From Sulfonitrofixus sp039714575 (GTDB lineage Bacteria > Campylobacterota > Campylobacteria > Campylobacterales > Sulfurimonadaceae), in contig JBDLJE010000066.1 in the NCBI GenBank assembly GCA_039714575.1, positions 1 through 12,758 on the forward strand: a stretch of DNA of 12,758 bases, in the 5' to 3' direction. Below are positions 1 through 7,303 of this stretch, one piece after another. The notes beneath the pieces were generated by a model. That model saw only the letters and a program-made list of their open reading frames with translations. It made no database searches and was not told the origin of the DNA. Every line of letters begins with the position of its first letter. The first letter of the stretch is position 1. Made by a program: the position numbers and the translations under genes.

Positions 1-752
1 ATAAACGCCAAAAGCGCCGCCGTCACCGCAACATTAAGAGACTCGACTCCTCGCTGCATTGGAATAGAAAGCGACTGGTTGCAGAGTCTTGACACTGCCG
101 GACTGACACCTTCACTCTCATTACCCAGAACAAAAACGACTCTCTTGCCTGCCTTGACACTGTAGATGTCCTCTTTGGCATGCGAAGAGAGCGCATAGAT
201 CTCGGTGTTGTCGGCAAGTTTTGCCAATGGGGCTTCTAAAGTCTTGCAGTAGAAGATAGGGATCTTGAAGAGTGTTCCGGCACTTGCCTTGATGACCAGC
301 GGAGAGATCTTGGCACTGCTGTTGGTCGGCAGGATAATGCCGTCTATCTTTCCTGCGGCAGCAGAGCGTACTATCATCCCCAGGTTTTGCGGATTTTGTA
401 CACCGTCAAGTGCTAAAAGGCGAAACGCATCACCCAGCTTCTCTTCGATCTTCTCACTTTTTTGGTAGTTGGGCGCGATAATGTCGATGGCTACACCCTG
501 GTCCTGTTTGGCATTTTTAGAGATGCGCGAGAGCTGCTCTTTGGAGTGCATCTTTACCTCAACACCGCGCTCTTCTGCCGCTCGTTTAATATCAAGTATC
601 ACACCCTCGTCACGGTTGCTGGTCGCAAGGTGCAGTTTGTGGATCTCTATGGTCTCGTCATCCAGGATCTCTGTAACGACATTGCGGCCGTAAAGGGTGA
701 TGATGCTGTCAAAAAAAGCTTTTTTGTCTAAATACTCTTGGGAATCTTTCAT
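1..752 (-). CDS. SpoU/TrmH-family RNA 2'-O-ribose methyltransferase (RlmB/TrmH-like), 3' end cut off by window edge
   Basis: It transfers a methyl group from S-adenosylmethionine to a ribose 2'-OH in rRNA or tRNA. The family is a trefoil-knot (SPOUT) fold that acts as a dimer in the cytoplasm. I translated it by hand: 250 complete residues are present and the frame is still open at the edge. All three SpoU motifs are visible: motif 1 at residues 115-131 (LDGVQNPQNLGMIVRSA, with N120 and R129), motif 2 at 206-216 (VFVLGNESEGV) and motif 3 at 229-250 (SIPMQRGVESLNVAVTAAL). The N-terminal part, from YGRNVVTEIL at 21-30, resembles the RlmB/TrmH substrate-binding domain. Motif 3 lies near the C-terminus in this family, so only a short tail should be missing. 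ATG at 752 is the best start; an in-frame GTG lies two codons upstream. Neither has a clear Shine-Dalgarno, and TATAAT sits 6 bp before the ATG. The family is certain; RlmB versus another SpoU member is not. Confidence 0.93.
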   Translation of the reverse strand, partial: MKDSQEYLDKKAFFDSIITLYGRNVVTEILDDETIEIHKLHLATSNRDEGVILDIKRAAEERGVEVKMHSKEQLSRISKNAKQDQGVAIDIIAPNYQKSEKIEEKLGDAFRLLALDGVQNPQNLGMIVRSAAAGKIDGIILPTNSSAKISPLVIKASAGTLFKIPIFYCKTLEAPLAKLADNTEIYALSSHAKEDIYSVKAGKRVVFVLGNESEGVSPAVSRLCNQSLSIPMQRGVESLNVAVTAALLAF

Positions 753-758
753 GGGCAC

Positions 759-764
759 ATTATA
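759..764 (-). promoter_or_regulatory. Perfect -10 box (TATAAT) directly upstream of the methyltransferase gene
   Basis: On the minus strand TATAAT ends 6 bp before the ATG at 752. A weak -35 candidate (CTTTAA) lies 16 bp upstream of it. Transcription would begin at about the start codon itself, implying a leaderless or nearly leaderless mRNA. The hexamer is seen directly; promoter function is inferred. Confidence 0.45.
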
Positions 765-847
765 TCCACATTTGTTTTTCTTAAAGTGTGAACATTAAAG
801 GACAAGGTTCAATCCATTCTATGGTTTTGAGCGTTATCCTAGAGCAT

Positions 848-853
848 AGGAGG
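848..853 (+). promoter_or_regulatory. Consensus ribosome binding site of the 82-residue protein
   Basis: AGGAGG is spaced 5 nt from ATG at 859. It decides this start and is the main evidence that the small gene is translated. Confidence 0.75.
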
Positions 854-858
854 ATTAT

Positions 859-1107
859 ATGTTACGTATTATGATCAAAAACGGGCATCTTCTAAAAGAC
901 GGGAACGAAGTCGAACTTTCGCAATGCCATCTGAGCACAAAGGTCAAAGAGGTGTTTCAATACTTGCTTAACAACAACATCAACTTGGATTTTAAAAAGG
1001 AAGATACACACATCACTTTTTCAGCGATCCGTCCTGACCTTAAAACACGTCTTATGAATGCACTTATGTCCGATAAGCTGACCCGCCATAGAGAGAGTGT
1101 TGCCTAA
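859..1107 (+). CDS. Small protein of unknown function, 82 residues
   Basis: I do not recognise a family. The gene is supported by a full-consensus ribosome binding site, AGGAGG at 848-853, spaced 5 nt from the ATG; this is the strongest Shine-Dalgarno in the window. The protein has no signal peptide or membrane segment and is probably cytoplasmic. It is rich in Lys, Arg, Asn and Leu. A likely helix spans about residues 27-40 (KVKEVFQYLLNNN), followed by a short strand-like stretch (DTHITFSAI) and a basic C-terminal helix. There is a single Cys at about residue 23. It is divergent from the methyltransferase gene, and its stop is only 2 bp from the stop of the convergent barrel gene. I saw no strong promoter in the 106-bp upstream gap. 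It could be a small regulatory or RNA-binding protein, but nothing in the sequence proves that. Confidence 0.75.
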   Translation: MLRIMIKNGHLLKDGNEVELSQCHLSTKVKEVFQYLLNNNINLDFKKEDTHITFSAIRPDLKTRLMNALMSDKLTRHRESVA

Positions 1108-1109
1108 CG

Positions 1110-2039
1110 CTAGAAATCAAGACTGAAGCCCAGACTCAGGTTTAGTCCTTCGAGTCCATCACCCCGGGAGACACTGGGTTCGATGAAGTAGCGGTAGACA
1201 TAGGCATCTTTTTTCGGCGTGTTCCAATAGGCACTCAACCCCAGCGTCCCATAAGCGCTTAGATGTGCTACCTCCGCCAAGTCACCCCAGATGTAGTTTC
1301 CTTTTATAAACGGCTCAAAAGTCAAGCCCATGTCACCATAGTGATAAAGAGGGTCCGACTCAAAACCCATCATCAATGAGGCGACCGAGGTCTGCGAGCG
1401 CAGAGAGGTAATATCGCCGATAATGTCTTCTGCCAGCTCTGTCAAGTCGAATTTAGACAAGGTCTTGTAGAGTTTATAGTTGAGTTTCGTGTAGATCTCA
1501 TACCCTCTATAGTTTCGATGATAGGCATACTCGGCAAAAATCTTATAGGAGTAATTTTCATTAAAATCGTTAGCAAAAAAGTTCTCAACAGCACTTCCTT
1601 CCAGACGTGCACTGAGACCGATACGCGAATAGAGCACCTCGCCTCCAAACAGCAGGTCAGAGTGCTCTGTTACCCGGTAGCGAACACCGGCACCTATACC
1701 GCCGACATAGGTCTGCAGTCGGTTGTCAAGATGTAAAAAGGTTCCGTTAACATCGACCGCCCCGTCATTGCGAGTGTCACTGTAACCCATGTCGATAACC
1801 ATAAAAAGATTTGTCTTTTCGCTGAGAGGGTCAAAATGGTATGTAAGCGGAAGGTTATACATACGCATCTCGGTATCGATCTTAGTAAAGCGGTAGAGAC
1901 CTGAGCTCAAACCGTCTTGCGAAGTAAAGACGATCGCCGCATTCACCGTTGCCAGATAGACATCGGCGTCCAACTGCTCTTCAAGCGTTACAGCCTTAAC
2001 AGATGAAAAAAACAGAAAAAACAGAAGAATCAGGCGCAT
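1110..2039 (-). CDS. Outer-membrane beta-barrel protein, possibly solitary autotransporter-type barrel
   Basis: This is a 309-residue secreted protein. Residues 1-16 form a short signal peptide (MRLILLFFLFFSSVKA, cleavage likely after SVKA). The mature part alternates polar and hydrophobic/aromatic residues in many short strands (for example YNLPLTYHF, GGIGAGVRYRV, YEIYTKLNYKLY, FEPFIKGNYIW). It ends in GLNLSLGFSLDF, with the terminal Phe typical of barrels inserted by the BAM machinery. The early segment (AAIVFTSQDGLSSGLYRF followed by YNLPLTYHF) recalls the Omp_AT family of solitary autotransporter-like barrels, but I cannot confirm this. No passenger domain is present. The gene starts 45 bp after the nhaA stop and could be read from the nhaA transcript. 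TATAAT lies 5 bp before the ATG, and no Shine-Dalgarno is evident. The ligand or cargo cannot be told from the sequence. Confidence 0.85.
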   Translation of the reverse strand: MRLILLFFLFFSSVKAVTLEEQLDADVYLATVNAAIVFTSQDGLSSGLYRFTKIDTEMRMYNLPLTYHFDPLSEKTNLFMVIDMGYSDTRNDGAVDVNGTFLHLDNRLQTYVGGIGAGVRYRVTEHSDLLFGGEVLYSRIGLSARLEGSAVENFFANDFNENYSYKIFAEYAYHRNYRGYEIYTKLNYKLYKTLSKFDLTELAEDIIGDITSLRSQTSVASLMMGFESDPLYHYGDMGLTFEPFIKGNYIWGDLAEVAHLSAYGTLGLSAYWNTPKKDAYVYRYFIEPSVSRGDGLEGLNLSLGFSLDF

Positions 2040-2044
2040 ACAGT

Positions 2045-2050
2045 ATTATA
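2045..2050 (-). promoter_or_regulatory. Perfect -10 box (TATAAT) abutting the barrel gene start
   Basis: On the minus strand TATAAT lies 5 bp upstream of the ATG at 2039, within the 45-bp gap after nhaA. If it is used, transcription would start at or next to the start codon. A -35 box is not obvious. Promoter function is inferred. Confidence 0.4.
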
Positions 2051-2084
2051 CTCACTAAGCAGTGAATAGTGAAAGATGGCGAAG

Positions 2085-3260
2085 CTAAGCCTTTTCTGGT
2101 AATGTCCATTTTAGGTAAAGATACCCCATCACACCCGAAAACAGCGACCCGGCTAAAATACCGATACGCTCATCCGTCATGTCAATACAGACACCCTCGG
2201 TACACTCAAAGGCAAGCGAACCGATAAAGAGACTCATCGTAAAGCCGATACCGCCCAAGATAGCCACACCGAAAACATGACTGAGGTTCAAACTCTCCGG
2301 CAGCTTTCCAAGTTTCAGTGTGACTGCCAGCAGGCTGAAACTGAAGATGCCGACCTGTTTTCCTAAAAAGAGGCCAAGAGTTATCCCCACTGTAACATTG
2401 TCCATAAAGTCTTTTGCATTGACACCGCTGAAATTCACCCCGGTGTTGACAAAAGCGAACAGCGGCAAGATCGTATAATTAACAGGCCCGCGCAGTGACT
2501 CTTCAAGCTCATGAAAGCTCTCTCTGTTGTTTCGAAGCGGGATCAGAAGTCCCACAATAACACCGGCTATCGTTGCATGCACGCCAGACTTCAAAACTGC
2601 GGCCCAGACAATGACCCCTATGAGGATGTACGCCGTGTTATTGGTCACACCCCGCCAGTTCATGATCATCAGCACAAAGATAAAAAAGCCCGATACGGCT
2701 AAAGCCGATGCAGACAGCCCATGTCCAAAAAACACAGCAATAATAATGATCGCACCCAAGTCATCGATGATCGCCAACGCCAATAAAAAGATCTTCAACT
2801 CTGGCGGGACACGTTTGCCTAAAAGCGAGAGTACCCCCAATGCAAAGGCGATGTCGGTAGCCATAGGAATGGCCCACCCCTGCATCCCGACCGGGTCGCC
2901 CCAGTTAAATGCTACATAAACAAGCGCCGGTACGACCATACCGCCGATAGCGGCAAAGGCGGGGACTACGACCTTCGAAATATGGTTGAGACTTCCCTCA
3001 AGCACCTCACGCTTGATCTCCATACCCACCATAAAAAAGAAGATGGCCATCAGACCGTCATTGACCCATAAAAGCAGGGGTTTGGCTATGGAAAATTCAT
3101 GCACACTGATCACAACCGGAATGTCTAAAAAGTTTTCATACATGTGGGCGAAAGGACTGTTTGAGAGCAGCATTGCCAAGACGGTCGCTATGATCAACAA
3201 CACACCGACAGCTGATCCGCCTTTAAAAAAATTCAGTAGAGATTGTTTGAGTACAATCAT
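2085..3260 (-). CDS. nhaA: Na+/H+ antiporter NhaA
   Basis: It exports Na+ (or Li+) in exchange for protons across the inner membrane, serving pH and sodium homeostasis. The protein has 391 residues, matching the usual NhaA length (E. coli 388), with about 12 hydrophobic segments. Key residues of the family are in place: the unwound TM4 motif ATDIAFALGV (134-143, D136, equivalent to E. coli D133); the ion-binding pair D166/D167 in ALAIIDDLGAI (E. coli D163/D164); H228 in SGVHATIAGV (E. coli H225, pH response); and K301 in LGKQVGIF (E. coli K300). Two cysteines, C353 and C358, fall in the loop between the last two membrane segments, predicted periplasmic. The start at 3260 is supported by AGGAC at 3268-3272. 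It follows tkt after a 109-bp gap that holds a strong hairpin and a promoter-like site, so it is probably transcribed at least partly on its own. Confidence 0.97.
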   Translation of the reverse strand: MIVLKQSLLNFFKGGSAVGVLLIIATVLAMLLSNSPFAHMYENFLDIPVVISVHEFSIAKPLLLWVNDGLMAIFFFMVGMEIKREVLEGSLNHISKVVVPAFAAIGGMVVPALVYVAFNWGDPVGMQGWAIPMATDIAFALGVLSLLGKRVPPELKIFLLALAIIDDLGAIIIIAVFFGHGLSASALAVSGFFIFVLMIMNWRGVTNNTAYILIGVIVWAAVLKSGVHATIAGVIVGLLIPLRNNRESFHELEESLRGPVNYTILPLFAFVNTGVNFSGVNAKDFMDNVTVGITLGLFLGKQVGIFSFSLLAVTLKLGKLPESLNLSHVFGVAILGGIGFTMSLFIGSLAFECTEGVCIDMTDERIGILAGSLFSGVMGYLYLKWTLPEKA

Positions 3261-3280
3261 TAGAGCAGTCCTAGTATTTC

Positions 3281-3310
3281 GTTATCTTAATGATACTCTA
3301 TTATCGTCAA
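3281..3310 (-). promoter_or_regulatory. Candidate sigma70-type promoter of nhaA
   Basis: On the minus strand a -35-like TTGACG (3305-3310, 5 of 6 consensus) is separated by 18 bp from a -10-like GATAAC (3281-3286, 4 of 6). Transcription would start near 3274, just before the AGGAC ribosome binding site. The match is by eye only. Confidence 0.42.
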
Positions 3311-3331
3311 TAGGTACAAAACACGAAGAAG

Positions 3332-3356
3332 TATCAACACCGAAAAGGCGTTGACA
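3332..3356 (-). terminator. Strong hairpin between tkt and nhaA, terminator or attenuator
   Basis: In the minus-strand RNA, 3356-3347 pairs with 3341-3332 as a 10-bp stem containing two G-U wobbles, around the 5-nt loop UUUUC. The hairpin begins 13 nt after the tkt stop codon. The following RNA is U/C-rich but not a clean U tract, so termination may be partial. The wobbles become A-C mismatches on the plus strand, so the structure favours the transcript that reads out of tkt. Confidence 0.5.
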
Positions 3357-3369
3357 AAGTAGAAAAAGG

Positions 3370-5283
3370 TTATATTTTAGCAGCGATCGCTTCGGCACTA
3401 AAGCCGAATTTTTCAAAAAGCTGACCTGCCGGTGCCGATGCACCGAAGCTCTCCATAGTAACGATCTCATCTGCAAACCTGTACCACTCAAGACCGCGTG
3501 CCGCTTCGATAGCAACCACTTTGTCTGTTTTAATGATACTGTCAAGATATGCCTTATCCTGCTCAAGAAGAAGATCAAAACATGGAACAGAGACAACATT
3601 TGCCGCCACACCTTTCTCAGCCAGCAGCGCCTTTGTCTTCATTGCCAGCTCGACTTCAGAACCAGACGCCATCAGTGTTACTGTAGCATTTTTAGACGCT
3701 TCAAGAAGGTACCCGCCGTTCGCAGCCTCACCTTTAACAGCAGCCGGAAGAAGTGCAAGGTTTTGGCGAGAACAGACAAATGCAGACGGAGAAGAGGTCA
3801 TGCTTAAGGCTGTTTTCCACGCCTCGACATTCTCATTACCGTCTGCCGGACGCCATACATAGAAGTTCGGCAGTGCACGGAACTGGGAAAGGTGCTCGAT
3901 CGGCTGGTGTGTCGGGCCGTCTTCACCTACACCGATACTGTCGTGTGTCCAGACAAAGAACTGCTGAATACCGCTTAGCGCAGCGATACGCGCCGCCGGT
4001 TTAAGGTAGTCAGAGAAGACAAAGAATGTCGCAGAGAACGGCATAAGCGGACCATAAAGAGCAATGGCATTGGTGATCGAAGCCATCGCATGTTCACGAA
4101 TACCGAAATAGATGTTCTTGCCCTTAGGGAAGACACCCATATCTTTAAGGTCAGTCTTGTTCGACGGGCTAAGGTCTGCTGAACCGCCGATAAAGCCCGG
4201 GATTCCTCTGGCGATAGCATTTAAGATCTTGCCATTGGTGCTGCGTGTTGCATCCGCTTTATCGAACGCCGGCCACTGAATGCGAGAGAAGTCAGGATTC
4301 TGGAACGCTTCTAACGCTTCGTTCTGCTCGCTTAACGGCAAGGTCTTAAGAGAGTGTTTCCAGGCACGTTCAGCCAAGTCACCCTCTTCGATAGCACATC
4401 TGAAACGTACCATGACATCTTCAGGGACAAAGAATGTTTTCTCAGGATCAAAACCGGCAGCTGTTTTTGCCGCTGCAATGATCGCATCACCAAGCGGTGC
4501 GCCGTGAGAGTGGTGTGAACCTTCAAGCTCACCGGCACCTTTAGCAATAGTAGTATTAGCAATGATCAAGACTGGTCTTGTCGCTTTTTTGGCTTCATTC
4601 AATGCTGCATCGATCTCGTCAAAGTTGTGTCCATCGATCTCAAGGACTTCCCAGTTTTGTGCTTCAAAACGTCCACGAATGTCTTCAGAGATGCTAAGAT
4701 CGGTTGAACCTTCGATCGTAATACGGTTAGAGTCATAGATACAGATAAGGTTATCAAGTCCCATATGCCCTGCGATAGAGGCTGCCTCATAAGAGATGCC
4801 CTCTTCAAGGTCGCCGTCACCACAAAGGACGTAAACGTTATGATCGATCACAGCTGCCGTGTCTGAGTTGAGCTGCGCGCCAAGGTGTTTGCTAGCCATC
4901 GAAAAACCGACAGCATTTGCCACACCCTGTCCAAGAGGACCCGTGGTGATCTCAATACCGGCAGTATGACCATACTCCGGGTGGCCCGGTGTTTTTGAGT
5001 CAAGCTGACGGAAGTTTTTAAGATCTTCCACCTCAAGACCGTATCCCCATAGATAATAAAGAGAGTAGATAAGCCCTGAAGCATGACCGCCGGAAAAGAC
5101 AAGACGGTCACGGTTTAACCAGTCAGGGTTCTTCGGGTTGTGTGAAAGGTGTTCGCTCAATACCACTGCGATGTCTGCAAGGCCCATCGGTGCACCCGGG
5201 TGACCTGAGGAAGCTGCTTGAACCATATCGGCTGCTAAAAAACGGATGCTGTCTGCCATCTTTTGGCGCATAGTGTTTGACAT
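3370..5283 (-). CDS. tkt: Transketolase
   Basis: A thiamine-diphosphate enzyme that moves two-carbon units between ketose and aldose sugar phosphates in the non-oxidative pentose phosphate pathway. It links this pathway to nucleotide, aromatic amino acid and sugar phosphate supply. The 637 residues carry the whole fold: an N-terminal PP domain with SSGHPGAPMG (25-34) and the ThDP/Mg motif beginning GDGDLEEG (155-162) and ending at about N186; a pyrimidine domain with GIREHAM (394-400, E397 equivalent to the catalytic Glu of other transketolases) and GEDGPTHQPIEHL (453-465); and a C-terminal domain from about 520. The length is slightly below the roughly 660 of enteric enzymes. The start at 5283 has AAGGAA at 5289-5294, which overlaps the ispA stop codon and suggests translational coupling. 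No catalytic residue looks missing. Confidence 0.98.
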   Translation of the reverse strand: MSNTMRQKMADSIRFLAADMVQAASSGHPGAPMGLADIAVVLSEHLSHNPKNPDWLNRDRLVFSGGHASGLIYSLYYLWGYGLEVEDLKNFRQLDSKTPGHPEYGHTAGIEITTGPLGQGVANAVGFSMASKHLGAQLNSDTAAVIDHNVYVLCGDGDLEEGISYEAASIAGHMGLDNLICIYDSNRITIEGSTDLSISEDIRGRFEAQNWEVLEIDGHNFDEIDAALNEAKKATRPVLIIANTTIAKGAGELEGSHHSHGAPLGDAIIAAAKTAAGFDPEKTFFVPEDVMVRFRCAIEEGDLAERAWKHSLKTLPLSEQNEALEAFQNPDFSRIQWPAFDKADATRSTNGKILNAIARGIPGFIGGSADLSPSNKTDLKDMGVFPKGKNIYFGIREHAMASITNAIALYGPLMPFSATFFVFSDYLKPAARIAALSGIQQFFVWTHDSIGVGEDGPTHQPIEHLSQFRALPNFYVWRPADGNENVEAWKTALSMTSSPSAFVCSRQNLALLPAAVKGEAANGGYLLEASKNATVTLMASGSEVELAMKTKALLAEKGVAANVVSVPCFDLLLEQDKAYLDSIIKTDKVVAIEAARGLEWYRFADEIVTMESFGASAPAGQLFEKFGFSAEAIAAKI

Positions 5284-5292
5284 ATTAATTCC

Positions 5293-6138
5293 TTATCTGT
5301 GTCTATGAATGTACTGTGAAAGTATTGGGGACAATCTACTTTGTAAATTCTCATCAAAACTCTTCAACTGTGTTTCTATTTCCATGGCTAACGCGTTTGC
5401 TTCATCCATCGCTTTGTCTAACCCCAACAGTGTGACAAAGCTGTTTTTCTCTTCATCATTGTTGGTGGTCTTACCCGCTTCTTCATCACTCTGCGTCACA
5501 TCCAGAATGTCGTCCTGTATCTGAAAAAGCAGACCGACCTTGATACCAAAGTCGTAGATCGGTTTTTCCAGCTCTTTCTGACCTGCAATGATCGCCCCCA
5601 TCTCCAAGGCACAGGCGATCAACTTGCCTGTCTTGTTAATATGGAGTATTTTGATCTGTTCAAGCGTAAGCGGCTGGTTCTCAAAATGACAGTCGATCGC
5701 CTGTCCGAGTACCATACCGCCGACACCGCCGTTATGAGAAAGAGAACGGATCAGCTTTACACGCGTTGCATCAGAGAACGGTGTATTTGAAAGCACTTCA
5801 AACGCGTAAGTATTAAGAGCGTCTCCGACCAAGATAGCCGTCACCTCGTCAAAACGTTTATGCAAGGTCTGATGGCCGCGGCGCAGGTCTGCATCGTCCA
5901 TGGCAGGAAGGTCATCGTGGATAAGCGAATAGGTATGAAGAAGTTCAATAGCGTAGGCACCATGGTTGGCACCGTCAAGAAGAAGTTCGTTATAGGCGCT
6001 GACGACCGCTAAAAGAAGAGCCGGACGAAAACGTTTACCGCCTGCTTCGAGCATGGTATAGAGAGCTTCCTCATAGTGGGGGTGAAAGCTTGGTGCAACG
6101 GGTTTATGTGCTGCTATAAATGCTTCAAACTGTTGCAT
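5293..6138 (-). CDS. ispA: Polyprenyl diphosphate synthase, farnesyl diphosphate synthase type
   Basis: It condenses isopentenyl diphosphate with allylic diphosphates, most likely making farnesyl diphosphate as precursor of undecaprenyl phosphate and quinone side chains. It is cytoplasmic, with 281 residues. The substrate-binding GGKRFRP is at 33-39. The first Asp-rich motif is the bacterial type with a two-residue insert, DDLPAMDDADLRRG (75-88). KTGKLI is at 169-174, and the second Asp-rich motif FQIQDDILDVT is at 205-215. The residues just before the first motif (HTYSLIHDD) are identical to E. coli IspA as I recall it, which favours a C15 product; C20 cannot be excluded. The start at 6138 has AGGAT upstream. 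The gene is 9 bp upstream of tkt, forming a two-gene operon. An ispA-tkt pair is also known from Campylobacter, as I recall it. Confidence 0.95.
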   Translation of the reverse strand: MQQFEAFIAAHKPVAPSFHPHYEEALYTMLEAGGKRFRPALLLAVVSAYNELLLDGANHGAYAIELLHTYSLIHDDLPAMDDADLRRGHQTLHKRFDEVTAILVGDALNTYAFEVLSNTPFSDATRVKLIRSLSHNGGVGGMVLGQAIDCHFENQPLTLEQIKILHINKTGKLIACALEMGAIIAGQKELEKPIYDFGIKVGLLFQIQDDILDVTQSDEEAGKTTNNDEEKNSFVTLLGLDKAMDEANALAMEIETQLKSFDENLQSRLSPILSQYIHRHR

Positions 6139-6185
6139 CTCTATCCTAAAAATTTGATATGAAATATTACCACAAGAGAGCTATA

Positions 6186-6812
6186 TTAATAATGAAAATT
6201 GAGACCCAATTCAAGCATCAGCGAATGATCGGAGAGTTCTACATTTTTTGTCTCAAGTGTATCAAGATTGTAATTGCCCCACATACGGTATTTGTAATAT
6301 GCACCCAGCTGCCACTCCAAGCTCTCTGACATACGTAAAAACGTCCCGCCGCCAAAGCTCAGACCGACATTGTTCGCCCATGATTGCGCGTAACCGTCCA
6401 GCTGCATAAATTCATAGTCAACCCCGCCTTTAAGGTAAGGCAGGATAGATGAACCTTTTGTGCTGTAGGTCTTGATGATATCCAAGCCGATGCTGTACAA
6501 AAGCTGATTCGTCGAACCGACCATTGTAGCTGTATCCGAGCCTTCCGGTATCTCATAACCATACAAGTCACTGTCAAAATATTGAAGCCCGAAAAAGATA
6601 TTGGTACGAAGCTCCTCTCCACTGTCTATACCTAAATTCAGTTTAGCCCCGTAAACAATGGGGTCAATGTCTACATTCTCAGCTTTTGATCGTTCTTGTT
6701 TAAGCAAGTCATATCCACCTTCGAATACCACACCGACATATTGACTCGACCCGACGGCGTGCAGTGCCGTACTCCCCAAGATAAATGATAAAAACAGTTT
6801 TTTGGCATACAT
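6186..6812 (-). CDS. Small outer-membrane beta-barrel protein
   Basis: A 208-residue secreted protein. Residues 1-19 are a signal peptide (MYAKKLFLSFILGSTALHA, likely cleaved after ALHA). The mature part shows about eight amphipathic strands and ends in LMLELGLNFHY, a terminal aromatic outer-membrane signature. It fits the general 8-stranded OMP_b-brl/OmpW-like class. Its second half resembles the protein at 7874-8419: LSFGGGTF, then YYKYRMW and a closing LNFHY, against NFGGGVRY, NYKLRTW and INYHF. The start at 6812 has AGGAA 6 nt upstream, and TATAAT at 6840-6845 would start transcription about 20 nt before the ATG. ispA begins 47 bp downstream with no obvious terminator between, so read-through into ispA-tkt is likely. 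The function of the barrel is unknown. Confidence 0.85.
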   Translation of the reverse strand: MYAKKLFLSFILGSTALHAVGSSQYVGVVFEGGYDLLKQERSKAENVDIDPIVYGAKLNLGIDSGEELRTNIFFGLQYFDSDLYGYEIPEGSDTATMVGSTNQLLYSIGLDIIKTYSTKGSSILPYLKGGVDYEFMQLDGYAQSWANNVGLSFGGGTFLRMSESLEWQLGAYYKYRMWGNYNLDTLETKNVELSDHSLMLELGLNFHY

Positions 6813-6839
6813 AAAAATTCCTATTGCAAATGTACTGTT

Positions 6840-6845
6840 ATTATA
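6840..6845 (-). promoter_or_regulatory. -10 box (TATAAT) of the small barrel gene and possibly of barrel-ispA-tkt
   Basis: The perfect hexamer on the minus strand is preceded by a T-rich stretch at about 6861-6869 rather than a good -35 box. The predicted start is near 6833, giving a leader of about 20 nt that includes the AGGAA ribosome binding site. Confidence 0.55.
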
Positions 6846-6858
6846 GCGGGCTAAGGCT

Positions 6859-6895
6859 TGAAAAAAGAAGAGAAAATGCCCAGCGAAGTGCTGGG
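6859..6895 (-). terminator. Rho-independent terminator after panD
   Basis: In the minus-strand RNA, CCCAGC (6890-6895) pairs with GCUGGG (6879-6884) around a 5-nt loop. It is followed by a U-rich tail ending in a run of six U at about 6861-6866. It lies 31 bp after the panD stop and just before the -10 box of the next barrel gene, so it separates the two transcription units. Confidence 0.7.
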
Positions 6896-6926
6896 ACGGA
6901 AGTAGATGTTTTAAGGGGTGCTTTAC

Positions 6927-7292
6927 TTAGATCGTATCAAGAACATGATCAATATCATTGTCGTCGTTCACAAGGACAACACACGGCTTATACGTCTCAA
7001 GATCTTTTTCATCATACGTCGCATAAGCAACTACGATGATCTTGTCACCTTTGTGTACTTTACGAGCGGCTGCTCCATTAAGACAGATGTCACGTTTGCC
7101 GCGTTCACCCAGGATGATGTAGGTTGAGAAACGCTCACCGTTGTTGATGTTAAGGATCTCGACTTTTTGACCCACACGCATTTTTGAAGCTTCTAAAAGC
7201 TCCTCATCAATAGTGATCGAACCCACATAGTTTAGGTTTGCATCGGTTACTGTTGCACGGTGGATCTTGCTGTATAACATTTCAATAGTCAT
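6927..7292 (-). CDS. panD: Aspartate 1-decarboxylase
   Basis: It converts L-aspartate to beta-alanine for pantothenate and coenzyme A synthesis. The enzyme is made as a pro-protein that cleaves itself between Gly24 and Ser25, turning Ser25 into the pyruvoyl cofactor. In this 121-residue protein the numbering fits exactly: G24-S25 lie in YVGSITID. The flanking family motifs SKIHRATVT (8-16), GERGKRD and LNGAAARKV are present. The start at 7292 is supported by AAGGAA about 8 nt upstream and by the match to canonical numbering. The gene lies 11 bp after the ferredoxin gene and is followed by a hairpin terminator. No panB or panC is in the window. Confidence 0.97.
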   Translation of the reverse strand: MTIEMLYSKIHRATVTDANLNYVGSITIDEELLEASKMRVGQKVEILNINNGERFSTYIILGERGKRDICLNGAAARKVHKGDKIIVVAYATYDEKDLETYKPCVVLVNDDNDIDHVLDTI

Positions 7293-7303
7293 CGAAACTT
7301 TCC

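Noticed and set aside
462..731. Two overlapping open frames on the plus strand near the left edge
   Set aside because: They are antisense to the methyltransferase, whose three SpoU motifs are intact on the minus strand.
2052..2074. TCACT-AAGC-AGTGA inverted repeat and two near-copies of AGTGAAT between nhaA and the barrel gene
   Set aside because: Five-base arms and two imperfect copies are within what chance gives in an AT-rich gap, and no U tract follows.
2527..2919. Long open frame on the plus strand opposite nhaA
   Set aside because: It lies entirely within the well-supported nhaA gene, has no ribosome binding site, and its protein shows no recognisable features; it is a shadow frame.
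3351..3376. TTGACA followed by TATATT on the plus strand, resembling a promoter
   Set aside because: The spacing is only 14 bp, it would read antisense into tkt, and the TTGACA is part of one arm of the tkt-nhaA hairpin.
3521..4004. Open frames on the plus strand opposite tkt
   Set aside because: The complete transketolase on the minus strand explains the region; the frames are composition shadows.
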